A stretch of DNA of 64,000 bases from Pseudoduganella lutea (GTDB lineage: Bacteria; Pseudomonadota; Gammaproteobacteria; Burkholderiales; Burkholderiaceae_D). The stretch is from positions 310,001 to 374,000 of the forward strand of contig NZ_CP035913.1 in NCBI RefSeq assembly GCF_004209755.1. Reading direction: 5' to 3'. Under the pieces are notes generated by a model that was not told where the DNA came from, did not search any database, and saw only the letters and a list, made by a program, of their open reading frames with translations. Positions 52,762-60,773 of this stretch are shown here, piece by piece; positions within the stretch are counted from its first letter, which is position 1; the number at the start of each line of letters is the position of its first letter. The translations under genes and the position numbers were made by a program.

Positions 52762-54153
52762 ATGCCTCGATATTCCCACACGGTGGGTGCCCGGACCTAC
52801 ACCTTCGCCGGCTTGCGCGAACTGCTGGCCCGGGCCACGCCGGCCCGCTCGGGCGATCACCTCGCCGGCGTGGCGGCCGGCAGCGCCGAAGAACGCGTGG
52901 CGGCGCAGATGGCCCTTGCCGCCCTGCCCCTCACCACGTTCCTGAACGAGGCCGTGGTGCCCTATGAAACGGACGAGGTCACGCGGCTGATCGTGGACGA
53001 GCACGATGCGGCCGCCTTCGCGCCCGTGCGCCACCTCACGGTGGGCGACTTCCGCGACTGGCTGCTAAGCGATGAGGCCGACATGGCCGCGCTGGCGCGG
53101 CTTGCGCCGGGGATCACGCCCGAGATGGCGGCCGCCGTCTCGAAGATCATGCGCATCCAGGACCTGGTGCTCGTGGCCCGCAAGTGCCGGCCCGTGACGC
53201 GCTTTCGCAACACGATCGGCCTGCCCGGCACGCTGTCGACGCGGCTGCAGCCGAACCATCCGACTGACGATCCGTCCGGCATCGCCGCCAGCCTGTTCGA
53301 CGGCCTGCTGTACGGCAGCGGCGATGCCGTCATCGGCATCAACCCGGCGACCGACAACGTGCCCCAGGTGATCCACATCGTGCGCATGCTCGACGAGATC
53401 ATTGCGCGCCACGCCATTCCCACCCAATCGTGCGTGCTGACCCATGTGACGAACACGATCGCCGCCATCGAACGGCGCGCGCCCGTGGACCTGGTGTTCC
53501 AGTCGATCGCCGGCACGCAGGCGGCCAACGCGAGCTTCGGCATCGACCTCGCGCTGCTGGGCGAGGCCCGTGCCGCCGCCCTGTCGCTCGGGCGCGGCAC
53601 CGTGGGCGACAACGTGATGTACTTCGAGACGGGCCAGGGCAGCGCGCTGTCGGCCGGCGCCAACCATGGCGTGGACCAGCAGACCTGCGAGGCGCGCGCC
53701 TATGCGGTGGCGCGCAAGTTCAAGCCGCTGCTGGTGAACACCGTGGTCGGCTTCATCGGGCCGGAGTACCTGTACGACGGCAAGCAGATCACGCGCGCGG
53801 GGCTGGAAGACCATTTCTGCGGCAAGCTGCTCGGCCTGCCGATGGGCTGCGACGTGTGCTACACGAACCATGCGGAAGCGGACCAGGACGACATGGACGT
53901 GCTGCTGACGATGCTGTGCACCGCGGGCTGCACGTTCGTGATGGGCATCCCCGGCTCGGACGACATCATGCTGAACTACCAGACCACGTCGTTCCACGAT
54001 GCGCTGTATGCGCGCCGCGCGCTCGGACTGCGGCCGGCGCCGGAATTCGAGCGCTGGCTGCGCGACCTGGGCATTTTCACGGGCGACGGCGAAGTCAGCC
54101 TGGGTCGCACGCTGCCCGCCCCGTTCCAGCGCGCGCTGCTCCAGCTTTCCTGA
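52762..54153 (+). CDS. eutB: Ethanolamine ammonia-lyase large subunit
   Basis: Adenosylcobalamin-dependent conversion of ethanolamine to acetaldehyde and ammonia. 463 residues, standard length; YSHTVGARTYTFAGLRELLARATPARSGDHLAGVAA at the start, RCRPVTRFRNTIGLPGTLSTRLQPNHPTDD, a substrate-site region with FQSIAGTQAANASFGIDLALLGEA, and GMGCDVCYTNHAEADQDDMDVLLTMLC are family blocks. 12 bp before eutC. No microcompartment shell or eutA reactivase genes are in the window. Confidence 0.96.
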   Translation: MPRYSHTVGARTYTFAGLRELLARATPARSGDHLAGVAAGSAEERVAAQMALAALPLTTFLNEAVVPYETDEVTRLIVDEHDAAAFAPVRHLTVGDFRDWLLSDEADMAALARLAPGITPEMAAAVSKIMRIQDLVLVARKCRPVTRFRNTIGLPGTLSTRLQPNHPTDDPSGIAASLFDGLLYGSGDAVIGINPATDNVPQVIHIVRMLDEIIARHAIPTQSCVLTHVTNTIAAIERRAPVDLVFQSIAGTQAANASFGIDLALLGEARAAALSLGRGTVGDNVMYFETGQGSALSAGANHGVDQQTCEARAYAVARKFKPLLVNTVVGFIGPEYLYDGKQITRAGLEDHFCGKLLGLPMGCDVCYTNHAEADQDDMDVLLTMLCTAGCTFVMGIPGSDDIMLNYQTTSFHDALYARRALGLRPAPEFERWLRDLGIFTGDGEVSLGRTLPAPFQRALLQLS

Positions 54154-54165
54154 AGGAGACCCATC

Positions 54166-54993
54166 GTGTCGGACCCCATCGGCAAGCCCGATCCCTGGCA
54201 GGCGCTGCGCCGGTTCACCGCGGCCCGCATCGCCCTTGGCCACACGGGCGTGAGCCAGCCCACCGCCGCCCAGCTCGACTTCCAGCTTGCCCATGCGCGG
54301 GCCCGCGATGCCGTCCACCATGCGCTCGACGCCGGCGCGCTGGCGCGGGCGATCGAAGCGGCGTGGCCGGAAGCGGGCCCCTGCCTGCTGCTGCACAGCG
54401 CGGCGGAAAACCGCCACGTCTACCTGCAGCGGCCGGACCTGGGCCGCCGGCTCGACGACGCTTCACGTGCGCTGGCAACGCGCCCGGATGCCGGCGCGCG
54501 ACCGTTCGACGTGGCGTTCGTGGTGGCGGACGGCCTTTCGTCGCTCGCCGTCGCGCAGCATGCGGCGCCGTTTCTCGCGGCGCTGCGGGAGCGGTTGAAT
54601 GAGCGGTTAAACGAGCAGCTGCACGACGAACCGTGGTCGCTCGCGCCCATCGCCATCGTGCGGCAGGGCCGCGTGGCGGTGGGCGATGAAGTCGGCGAAC
54701 GGCTGGGCGCAAAGGTCGTCGTGGTGCTCATCGGCGAGCGGCCCGGCCTGAGTTCGCCCGACAGCATGGGCCTGTACATCACGTGGGCGCCCGCCGTGGG
54801 CCTGACGGACGAGCGACGCAACTGCATCTCGAACGTGCGGCCGGCCGGACAACCTTACGGCGAAGCGGCGGCCCGACTGCATTACCTGCTGGCGGAAGCG
54901 CGCCGGCGCCAGTTGACGGGCGTCGGGCTGAAGGACGAGAGCGGCGGCCAGGCGGTAGTGCCCGCGGAGGGCGGCAGGAAGTTCCTGCTGTGA
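54166..54993 (+). CDS. eutC: Ethanolamine ammonia-lyase small subunit
   Basis: Beta subunit that completes the cobalamin-binding site. 275 residues, starting with GTG after [62 protein letters not shown] and [37 protein letters not shown] are diagnostic. A small tandem repeat [13 protein letters not shown] occurs near 142-154. It ends the eut unit. Confidence 0.96.
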   Translation: MSDPIGKPDPWQALRRFTAARIALGHTGVSQPTAAQLDFQLAHARARDAVHHALDAGALARAIEAAWPEAGPCLLLHSAAENRHVYLQRPDLGRRLDDASRALATRPDAGARPFDVAFVVADGLSSLAVAQHAAPFLAALRERLNERLNEQLHDEPWSLAPIAIVRQGRVAVGDEVGERLGAKVVVVLIGERPGLSSPDSMGLYITWAPAVGLTDERRNCISNVRPAGQPYGEAAARLHYLLAEARRRQLTGVGLKDESGGQAVVPAEGGRKFLL

Positions 54994-55010
54994 TCACGGC
55001 CGCATGCCGC

Positions 55011-55193
55011 TTACCTCGGCGGCACCGGCGGATCGACGGCGGTGATGTTGATCGCCACGGGGTCGCTGGCCGGGAAGGATTCATCCAGCGCTTCGTCCAG
55101 CTCGTCCGATTGCTTGTCCGCTCCGGTGTCCTGCCGTGCCGTGCCCGCGGGCGCCCGGGCGGGTGCGGGCTTGGGCTGTCGAGGGGTGGTCAT
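55011..55193 (-). CDS. Small conserved protein with DESFPASDP motif
   Basis: 60 residues, MTTPRQPKPAPARAPAGTARQDTGADKQSDELDEALDESFPASDPVAINITAVDPP. The acidic LDEALDESFPASDPVAI motif recurs in many short proteobacterial proteins of unknown function; the N-terminal half is Pro/Ala-rich and disordered. Codon use fits a real gene and AGGAGG lies a few bases upstream of the start. It converges with eutC, 17 bp away. Confidence 0.75.
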   Translation of the reverse strand: MTTPRQPKPAPARAPAGTARQDTGADKQSDELDEALDESFPASDPVAINITAVDPPVPPR

Positions 55194-55307
55194 GGCGCCT
55201 CCTTATGGAAAAGATCATTCTAGGCCGCGGCGGGGGACGATTGCCCCTGCCGGAAGTAGTGCAGCTTAAGTCGTGCAGCTTAAGTCGTACAGCTCAGGTA
55301 ATCCCGC

Positions 55308-55799
55308 TTAACGGTTCCGCTCGCAGGGCTTGCCCTCGTACTGGTGCCGATCGAGGACATATTGCCGGCCATTCCAGCGCCAGACCGGAAAGCAGAATCC
55401 GGGACCGCCCACCTCGATATCGGGCCAGCCATCCTTGCCCCTGGCTGGCAGGAACGTCGCGCTGCCCATATTGGCCGTGATCTTTTTCCAGCTGCCGTCG
55501 ACCTGCTTCGACACGACCGTATAACCCATGCCGGTATTCCCAAAGCAAACCGTGCCGCCTTCGGTAATGACAGCCTCGGGGCGCCCGTCGCCATTCAGGT
55601 CACGTACTTCCGCGATTTCACCTGGTACGTACGTGGGGGTCGGGTCGTCGCACTGGCGCCATTGTTTGCCCTTCAGCGTGAAACCGGCCGCCTTGAACGC
55701 GGCGGCTGCATCGGCCGGCGTGAGACCCGGCGTTGCGCCCCCCGCCGCGGTGCCAAGAACCAGCAGCGCCACGGCGACGGTCGGCGGGAAGGTTGTCAT
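55308..55799 (-). CDS. Hypothetical exported protein
   Basis: 163 residues with a signal peptide (MTTFPPTVAVALLVLGTAAGGATPG). The mature part contains DLNGDGRPEAVITEGGTVCFGNTGMGYTVVSK, an FG-GAP/VCBS-like calcium-loop unit, and four cysteines (CDD, CFG, CFP, CER) that could form disulphides. A short ADAAAAFKAAGF helix follows the signal. I cannot assign a function. The start at 55799 was chosen for the signal peptide. It lies 35 bp after the VOC gene on the same strand. Confidence 0.72.
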   Translation of the reverse strand: MTTFPPTVAVALLVLGTAAGGATPGLTPADAAAAFKAAGFTLKGKQWRQCDDPTPTYVPGEIAEVRDLNGDGRPEAVITEGGTVCFGNTGMGYTVVSKQVDGSWKKITANMGSATFLPARGKDGWPDIEVGGPGFCFPVWRWNGRQYVLDRHQYEGKPCERNR

Positions 55800-55834
55800 C
55801 GCGGATTTCCTTGCTGAAGGGTGACATCGCCCGC

Positions 55835-56281
55835 TCATGCGCCCTGCCCCTGCATGAACGCCGTATAACGCCGCTGCATCTCTTCGGGCGACATCTCTTC
55901 GATGCTGTGGCCGATATTCCAGCGGTGCCCGAACGGATCGCGGACCACGCCGCCACGCTCGCCATAGAACTCATCCTGCACAGGCCGCTCCAGGCTCGCG
56001 CCGGCCGCCAGGGCGCCCGCGACGACCTCGTCTGCATCGTCCACGTGCAGGTGGATGGTGACCGGCGGGCTCTGCGCCGCACGCGGACCATGGATGCCGT
56101 ATTCCGGGTATTCGTCCGACAGCATCAGCGTGACGCCGCCGAAATCGAGCTCGGCATGACCGATGCGGCCGCCGGGTTCCGTCAGCCGGAACTTTTCGGT
56201 GGCGCCGAATGCACGGCGATAGAAATCGATGGCCGCGCCGGCATCGCTGACACACAGGTACGCAAACAGTTCCTTGATCAT
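55835..56281 (-). CDS. VOC-family (glyoxalase/PhnB-like) protein
   Basis: 148-residue vicinal-oxygen-chelate protein: IKELFAYLCVSDAGAAIDFYRRAFGATEKFRLTEPGGRIGHAELDFGGVTLMLSDEYPE, then VTIHLHVDDADEVVAGALAAGASLERPVQDEFYGERGGVVRDPFGHRWNIGHS. The paired beta-alpha-beta-beta-beta units and the GVVRDPFGHRW motif are typical. Metal-site residues (Glu/His) are only partly obvious. AGGAG precedes the start. Function unknown; some members give resistance or act on small electrophiles. Confidence 0.85.
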   Translation of the reverse strand: MIKELFAYLCVSDAGAAIDFYRRAFGATEKFRLTEPGGRIGHAELDFGGVTLMLSDEYPEYGIHGPRAAQSPPVTIHLHVDDADEVVAGALAAGASLERPVQDEFYGERGGVVRDPFGHRWNIGHSIEEMSPEEMQRRYTAFMQGQGA

Positions 56282-56500
56282 GGCAGGGCTCCTGGTTGGG
56301 GATGACACCAAGAGAACACTATAGTGGGAGGCGGACCGCTTGTCCCGCATGGCATACGGATGGGTTGTTTTCCAGGCTCGGGATGCGGGGCGGCGGCTGT
56401 CAACCGATCCGGCTGCTGGAAGAGGCCGGCGCCTGCGAGGCGCCGGCACTGCGGAGAGACGCGCGCTGGCGGGAGCCGGCGCGCGGATGGGGGTGTGGTA

Positions 56501-57112
56501 CTAGTGGCCGGCGACCATGGCAGACGACCGGTTCACGCTGCGGGCCAACGCGGTGGCGGTGGCCAGTGTGCGGGCCGACGTGGCTTTCGCGGGCACGAAC
56601 TCCCACGATTGCATGACGTCCGTGGCGGCCGGCAATTGCATGCCGAGCACGTTGCCCAGGTGCCGCGCGTAGTTCGCGATGGCGTACACATCGAGGTTCG
56701 ACGGGCACGTCAGCACCACGGCATCCGGCTTGACTACTTCATTCAGCCGCCGGACCAGCCCAGCCCGGGCGTCGTTGTCGGTGCCCAGGGCGTCGATGAT
56801 GACATCGCAGTCCTTCAGGTGATGCAGGTTGACCGTGGTGGCCAGCAGCGCCATGCGAAGGTCGCGCTGGTGGGCCGTGGTTTCACCTGCGGCCACCGAC
56901 TGCTCGTAACGCGAGCGTACCGATGCGAACACATCGCCGAGCGAATCCCGTGTGAGGTCGTAGACCGTCACGGGGATGTCGGCATCGAGCAGGTCGATGA
57001 CGATACCGGCGCTGGTGGCGGTCGCGCCCATGATGCCGACCCGGCCGATCGCGCGCGGCGCATCGTGTGCGATGTGGTCCGTGGCAGCGGGAGCACAGTT
57101 CAATTTACTCAT
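56501..57112 (-). CDS. NAD-binding protein, 3-hydroxyacyl-CoA dehydrogenase N-terminal-like
   Basis: 203 residues forming a lone Rossmann domain: RVGIMGATATSAGIVIDLLDADIPVTVYDLTRDSLGDVFASV, then DCDVIIDALGTDNDARAGLVRRLNEVVKPDAVVLTCPSNLDVYAIANYARHLGNVLGMQLP. This follows the 3-hydroxyacyl-CoA dehydrogenase N-domain, but the C-terminal helical domain is missing and the catalytic His of that family is not evident. It lies 105 bp after isocitrate lyase on the same strand and is preceded by AAGGAAGGAAC, so it may be co-transcribed. Role unknown. Confidence 0.78.
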   Translation of the reverse strand: MSKLNCAPAATDHIAHDAPRAIGRVGIMGATATSAGIVIDLLDADIPVTVYDLTRDSLGDVFASVRSRYEQSVAAGETTAHQRDLRMALLATTVNLHHLKDCDVIIDALGTDNDARAGLVRRLNEVVKPDAVVLTCPSNLDVYAIANYARHLGNVLGMQLPAATDVMQSWEFVPAKATSARTLATATALARSVNRSSAMVAGH

Positions 57113-57217
57113 GTTCCTTCCTTGTTGTATGGCGCCAGGATCCGACAAGGCGCAACGGTCTTGCCGGATCCTGGCGAAAGCATCGGGCCGCCATGGCCGC
57201 CCGAAGCGGAACGCCTG

Positions 57218-58798
57218 TCAGAACTGGTTCATCGTGTTGTCCTTGCCGGCTGCTTTCAGCGCCGCCTCGCCGCTGAAGTATTCCTTGTGGTCGTCGCCCA
57301 GGTCGGAACCCGACATGTTCTGGTGCTTGACGCAGGCGATGCCCTGGCGGATTTCCTTGCGCTGCACGCCGGCCACGTAGCCGAGCATGCCCTGGTCGCC
57401 GAAGTATTCCTTGGCGAGGTTGTCCGTCGACAGCGCGGCCGTATGGTAGGTCGGCAGCGTGATCAGGTGATGGAAGATGCCGGCTTCGCGCGCGGCGTCC
57501 GCCTGGAAGGTGCGGATCCGCTCATCGGCTTCGCGTGCCAGGTCGGTGTTGTCGTACTCGGCGCTCATCAGCTGCGAACGCTCGTAGGCCGACACGTCTT
57601 CACCGCGTTCCTTCATGCCGTCGAACACCTGCTGGCGGAAGTTCAGCGTCCAGTTGAACGACGGGCTGTTGTTGTACACCAGCTTGGCGTTCGGGATGAC
57701 CTTGCGGATCTCGCTGACCATGCCGCCGATCTGGGCGATGTGCGGCTTTTCGGTTTCGATCCACAGCAGGTCGGCGCCGTTCTGCAGCGAGGTGATGCAG
57801 TCGAGCACGCAACGCGCCTCGCCGGTGCCGGCGCGGAACTGGAACAGGTTGCTCGGCAGGCGTTTCGGGCGCAGCAGCTTGCCTTCGCGCTTGAGCACCA
57901 CGTCGCCGTTGGCCAGGTCATCGGCCGCGATTTCTTCCACGTCGAGGAAGCTGTTGTACTGGTCGCCCAGGTCGCCCGGCTCGCGGGTGTAGGCGATCTG
58001 CTTCGTCAGGCCGGCGCCGAGCGAGTCGGTGCGCGCCACGATGACGCCGTCGTCCACGCCCAGCTCCAGGAAGGCATAGCGCACGGCGCGGATCTTGGCG
58101 AGGAAATCCTCGTGCGGCACGGTGACCTTGCCGTCCTGGTGACCGCACTGCTTCTCATCCGACACCTGGTTTTCCAGCTGGATGCAGCAGGCGCCCGCTT
58201 CGATCATCTGCTTGGCCAGCAGGTAGGTTGCCTCGGCATTGCCGAAGCCGGCATCGATGTCGGCAATGATCGGCACCACGTGGGTGACGAAATTGTCGAT
58301 CTTGTCCTGGATGGCGGCGCGCGCCGGGCCTTCGGCGGCGTCGAGCTGGCGGAACAGGCCGCCGAGTTCACGCGCATCGGCCTGGCGCAGGAACGTGTAC
58401 AGCTCGCGGATCAGCGCGGACACGGCGGTCTTCTCGTGCATCGACTGATCCGGCAGCGGGCCGAATTCCGAACGCAGGGCGGCGATCATCCAGCCCGACA
58501 GGTACAGGTAACGGCGGTCCGTGCTGTTGAAGTGCTTCTTGATGGAGATCATTTTCTGCTGGCCGATGAAGCCGTGCCAGCAACCCAGCGACTGCGTGTA
58601 CTGCGACGGGTCCGCATCGTAGGCGGCCATGTCGCGGCGCATGATGCCGGCCGTGTAGCGGGCGATATCGAGGCCGGTCTGGAAACGGTTCTGCGCGCGC
58701 ATGCGTGCCGCGGACTCGGGGCTGATGGCATCCCAGGCGCTGCCCTGCTGTTGCTTCAGGTTGGAAATGGCCTGGATATCGTTCTGGTAGTGGGACAT
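57218..58798 (-). CDS. aceA: Isocitrate lyase (long type)
   Basis: Glyoxylate-bypass enzyme splitting isocitrate to glyoxylate and succinate; needed for growth on acetyl-CoA-producing substrates such as aromatics via 3-oxoadipate or ethanolamine via acetaldehyde. 526 residues, the length of the Pseudomonas-type enzyme rather than the 430-residue enteric type. Active-site Cys in EKQCGHQDGK (KQCGH in place of KKCGH), VPIIADIDAGFGNAEATYLLAKQMIEAGA and VYNNSPSFNW are family blocks. The start at 58798 has AAAGGAG six bases upstream. No malate synthase gene is in the window. Confidence 0.95.
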   Translation of the reverse strand: MSHYQNDIQAISNLKQQQGSAWDAISPESAARMRAQNRFQTGLDIARYTAGIMRRDMAAYDADPSQYTQSLGCWHGFIGQQKMISIKKHFNSTDRRYLYLSGWMIAALRSEFGPLPDQSMHEKTAVSALIRELYTFLRQADARELGGLFRQLDAAEGPARAAIQDKIDNFVTHVVPIIADIDAGFGNAEATYLLAKQMIEAGACCIQLENQVSDEKQCGHQDGKVTVPHEDFLAKIRAVRYAFLELGVDDGVIVARTDSLGAGLTKQIAYTREPGDLGDQYNSFLDVEEIAADDLANGDVVLKREGKLLRPKRLPSNLFQFRAGTGEARCVLDCITSLQNGADLLWIETEKPHIAQIGGMVSEIRKVIPNAKLVYNNSPSFNWTLNFRQQVFDGMKERGEDVSAYERSQLMSAEYDNTDLAREADERIRTFQADAAREAGIFHHLITLPTYHTAALSTDNLAKEYFGDQGMLGYVAGVQRKEIRQGIACVKHQNMSGSDLGDDHKEYFSGEAALKAAGKDNTMNQF

Positions 58799-59201
58799 GT
58801 GATGCTCCTTTAGGATGAATCGAAACTGGTTGTTTGCCGTTGAACTCTTGTCGAGAAAACCGCTGTTCGTTGGATCCATCATAAGGCCAATGCCGCTTGT
58901 CCTCTTATGTCTTATATAAGAGTTGCGGACTATTTTTTATGTTATTTATCAATAGCCTACATAATACGTTTCATAATGCGGGAGATCATTCTGCGGATTG
59001 CAAACGGCGGGCCTAAAAAAGTCGTTCTGCATTTCACCATGTGCAATCAAATTCGATTCCGTGAAATTTGCTGCGAATATACCTCCTCGAATCTTGCCGA
59101 CCTGCAAGACAAACGAGCAAGAACCGGCGGCCGCCGACAACCGGCTCGGCGGCGCCATGCCCTGCAGGCCATCATGGATGCATGGCGTTATCGGCCCGTG
59201 T
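58799..59201. promoter_or_regulatory. aceA upstream region, with palindromic operator
   Basis: 403 bp without a gene and notably AT-rich between about 58900 and 59090. The palindrome TCTTATATAAGA (58910-58921), itself inside a wider CTCTTAT...ATAAGAG dyad, lies about 112 bp upstream of the aceA start. A GntR- or FadR-type regulator is a reasonable guess for such a site. The remaining DNA towards 59200 shows nothing I can name. Confidence 0.5.
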
Positions 59202-60197
59202 TCATGGCCGGGCTTGTCGAATGTCCGGCTCCGCTGTCGGGACGACGGCGATCGCGACTTTTCCACGCAGGCCGTTATCCCGGCTTTCAAGGCGGGCATG
59301 GGCAAGGGGAATGTCTGCCAGTGTGTAGGTCGCCCCGACATATGGCTTGAGCTGGCCGCGTTCGACCAGCGCGCTCAGTTCATCGAGCTTGCCCCGGTTC
59401 TGCCGGGTGAACACGAAGTGGTAACTCGCATTCTTGCCCCAGGCCTGGACGAGGTTCTGTGGACGCGCGATATCGACGATCGAAACGACTCGCCCAAGCT
59501 GTGCCAGGACGTCGGGACTGCGCGACAGGGTGTCGCCGCCGATCGTATCGAACACGACATCGACGCCCCGGCCTCCCGTTTCACGCATCACGGCGTCGAC
59601 ATAGTCTTCGGCCTCGTAATCGATCACGACATCGGCTCCCATGCTGCGTGCGAAGTCGAAGTTCGCCTCGCGCACGGTGGTGATGACCCGCGCACCGATG
59701 GCCTTGGCGACCTGGATCGCCACGTGGCCGACGCCGCCCGCGCCGCCATGCACCAGGACCGTTTCCCCTACCCGGAGTGCCGCACGCACCACGAGCGCTT
59801 CCCAGGCTGTTCCCCCGACCAGGGTCAGGCTTGCAGCTTCAAGATGACTCAGCGAAGCGGGTTTCTTCCCGATGATATTTTCGGCGGCCACGTGGTACTC
59901 CGCATAGCTCCCGGGACCTTCGAAGATCTGGGGTGTGTACCAGACCTCGTCGCCCGGGGCGAATGCCGTGACGCCTGGCCCGACTTCCTCCACCACGCCG
60001 GACACGTCGTGGCCGGTGATGGCCGGTAGTTGCACCAGGTCCGGGTAGTCGCCGCGCCTTACCTGGTAGTCCAGGGGATTGATCGATGTCGCATGGACAC
60101 GCACGAGCACCTGGCCCGGTCCGGGTACCGGTTTGGGCACCTCGCGCAGGATGAATGCATCGGTACCGCCAAAACTGTTGAGTGTGACAGCTTTCAT
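59202..60197 (-). CDS. Zinc-independent quinone oxidoreductase / alcohol dehydrogenase-like protein
   Basis: 331-residue medium-chain reductase of the QOR class: [67 protein letters not shown], the NADPH motif [25 protein letters not shown] and [12 protein letters not shown]. Structural and catalytic zinc cysteines are absent. It probably reduces quinones or enones with NADPH. It is downstream of an ArsR gene on the same strand, with a perfect 20-bp palindrome 25 bp before the start, so ArsR probably represses it. Confidence 0.9.
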   Translation of the reverse strand: MKAVTLNSFGGTDAFILREVPKPVPGPGQVLVRVHATSINPLDYQVRRGDYPDLVQLPAITGHDVSGVVEEVGPGVTAFAPGDEVWYTPQIFEGPGSYAEYHVAAENIIGKKPASLSHLEAASLTLVGGTAWEALVVRAALRVGETVLVHGGAGGVGHVAIQVAKAIGARVITTVREANFDFARSMGADVVIDYEAEDYVDAVMRETGGRGVDVVFDTIGGDTLSRSPDVLAQLGRVVSIVDIARPQNLVQAWGKNASYHFVFTRQNRGKLDELSALVERGQLKPYVGATYTLADIPLAHARLESRDNGLRGKVAIAVVPTAEPDIRQARP

Positions 60198-60222
60198 GGG
60201 ATCCTCATTTCGTTAAAAAGGG

Positions 60223-60242
60223 ATATCGAGAATTCTCGATAT
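60223..60242. promoter_or_regulatory. ArsR-type operator of the quinone oxidoreductase
   Basis: ATATCGAGAATTCTCGATAT is a perfect 20-bp palindrome between arsR and the oxidoreductase gene. Its outer arms ATATCG-N8-CGATAT are identical to those at 60580-60599. Confidence 0.78.
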
Positions 60243-60267
60243 AAACGGATAAAGAAACAGCGGAGAC

Positions 60268-60570
60268 CTAGAGAGTCTTGCCAATGCGTTCGGCAAGAGC
60301 GCTGATGGCTCCTTCGTTGCGCTTGTAGTACGTCCACTGGCCAATACGCTGGACTTCCACCAGGCCAGCCTTCTGCAAGGTGGAGAGATAGTCGGAAACC
60401 GTGGATTGCGACAATCCGACACCCTCCTGGATGCTGCTGACACAAACGCCCACCGTGTTCACGTCCCCCTCGTCTTGCGGAGGAAAATTGTTCACGGGGT
60501 CCTTCAACCGCCTCAGGATATCGAGACGCGTGCGATTGGAAAGGGCTTTGAATATTTCGAGGAGGTCCAT
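60268..60570 (-). CDS. ArsR-family transcriptional regulator
   Basis: 100-residue winged-helix repressor: DLLEIFKALSNRTRLDILRRLKDPVNNFPPQDEGDVNTVGVCVSSIQEGVGLSQSTVSDYLSTLQKAGLVEVQRIGQWTYYKRNE. The ELCVC metal site is absent; one Cys (VCVSS) sits just before the recognition helix and could be redox active. The insert PVNNFPPQDEGDVNT is unusual in length. Two operators with identical arms flank the gene, indicating autoregulation and control of the oxidoreductase. Confidence 0.9.
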   Translation of the reverse strand: MDLLEIFKALSNRTRLDILRRLKDPVNNFPPQDEGDVNTVGVCVSSIQEGVGLSQSTVSDYLSTLQKAGLVEVQRIGQWTYYKRNEGAISALAERIGKTL

Positions 60571-60579
60571 GACCCGATT

Positions 60580-60599
60580 ATATCGACATTTCCCGATAT
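60580..60599. promoter_or_regulatory. ArsR-type operator upstream of arsR
   Basis: ATATCG-ACATTTCC-CGATAT, ten bases upstream of the arsR start; same arms and spacing as the site at 60223-60242. Confidence 0.75.
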
Positions 60600-60773
60600 T
60601 TCAATACCCATGCTGCGATATTCCCGCCTGAAGGGCTGGCCCGGCGCCCTGCCCCCACGAGCAAATCGTGCTGCCCGCAGCAGGATCGATCAGTGACCGC
60701 GCGGACCCGGCTCACTACCATGCTGTCATCCAGCGCGCACCGCTGGTGTCCTTTCGAATGACTCACATGGGGA

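Noticed and set aside
58907..60029. Forward frames across the aceA upstream region and the oxidoreductase.
   Set aside because: They are antisense to a good gene or lie in AT-rich promoter DNA with no ribosome-binding site.
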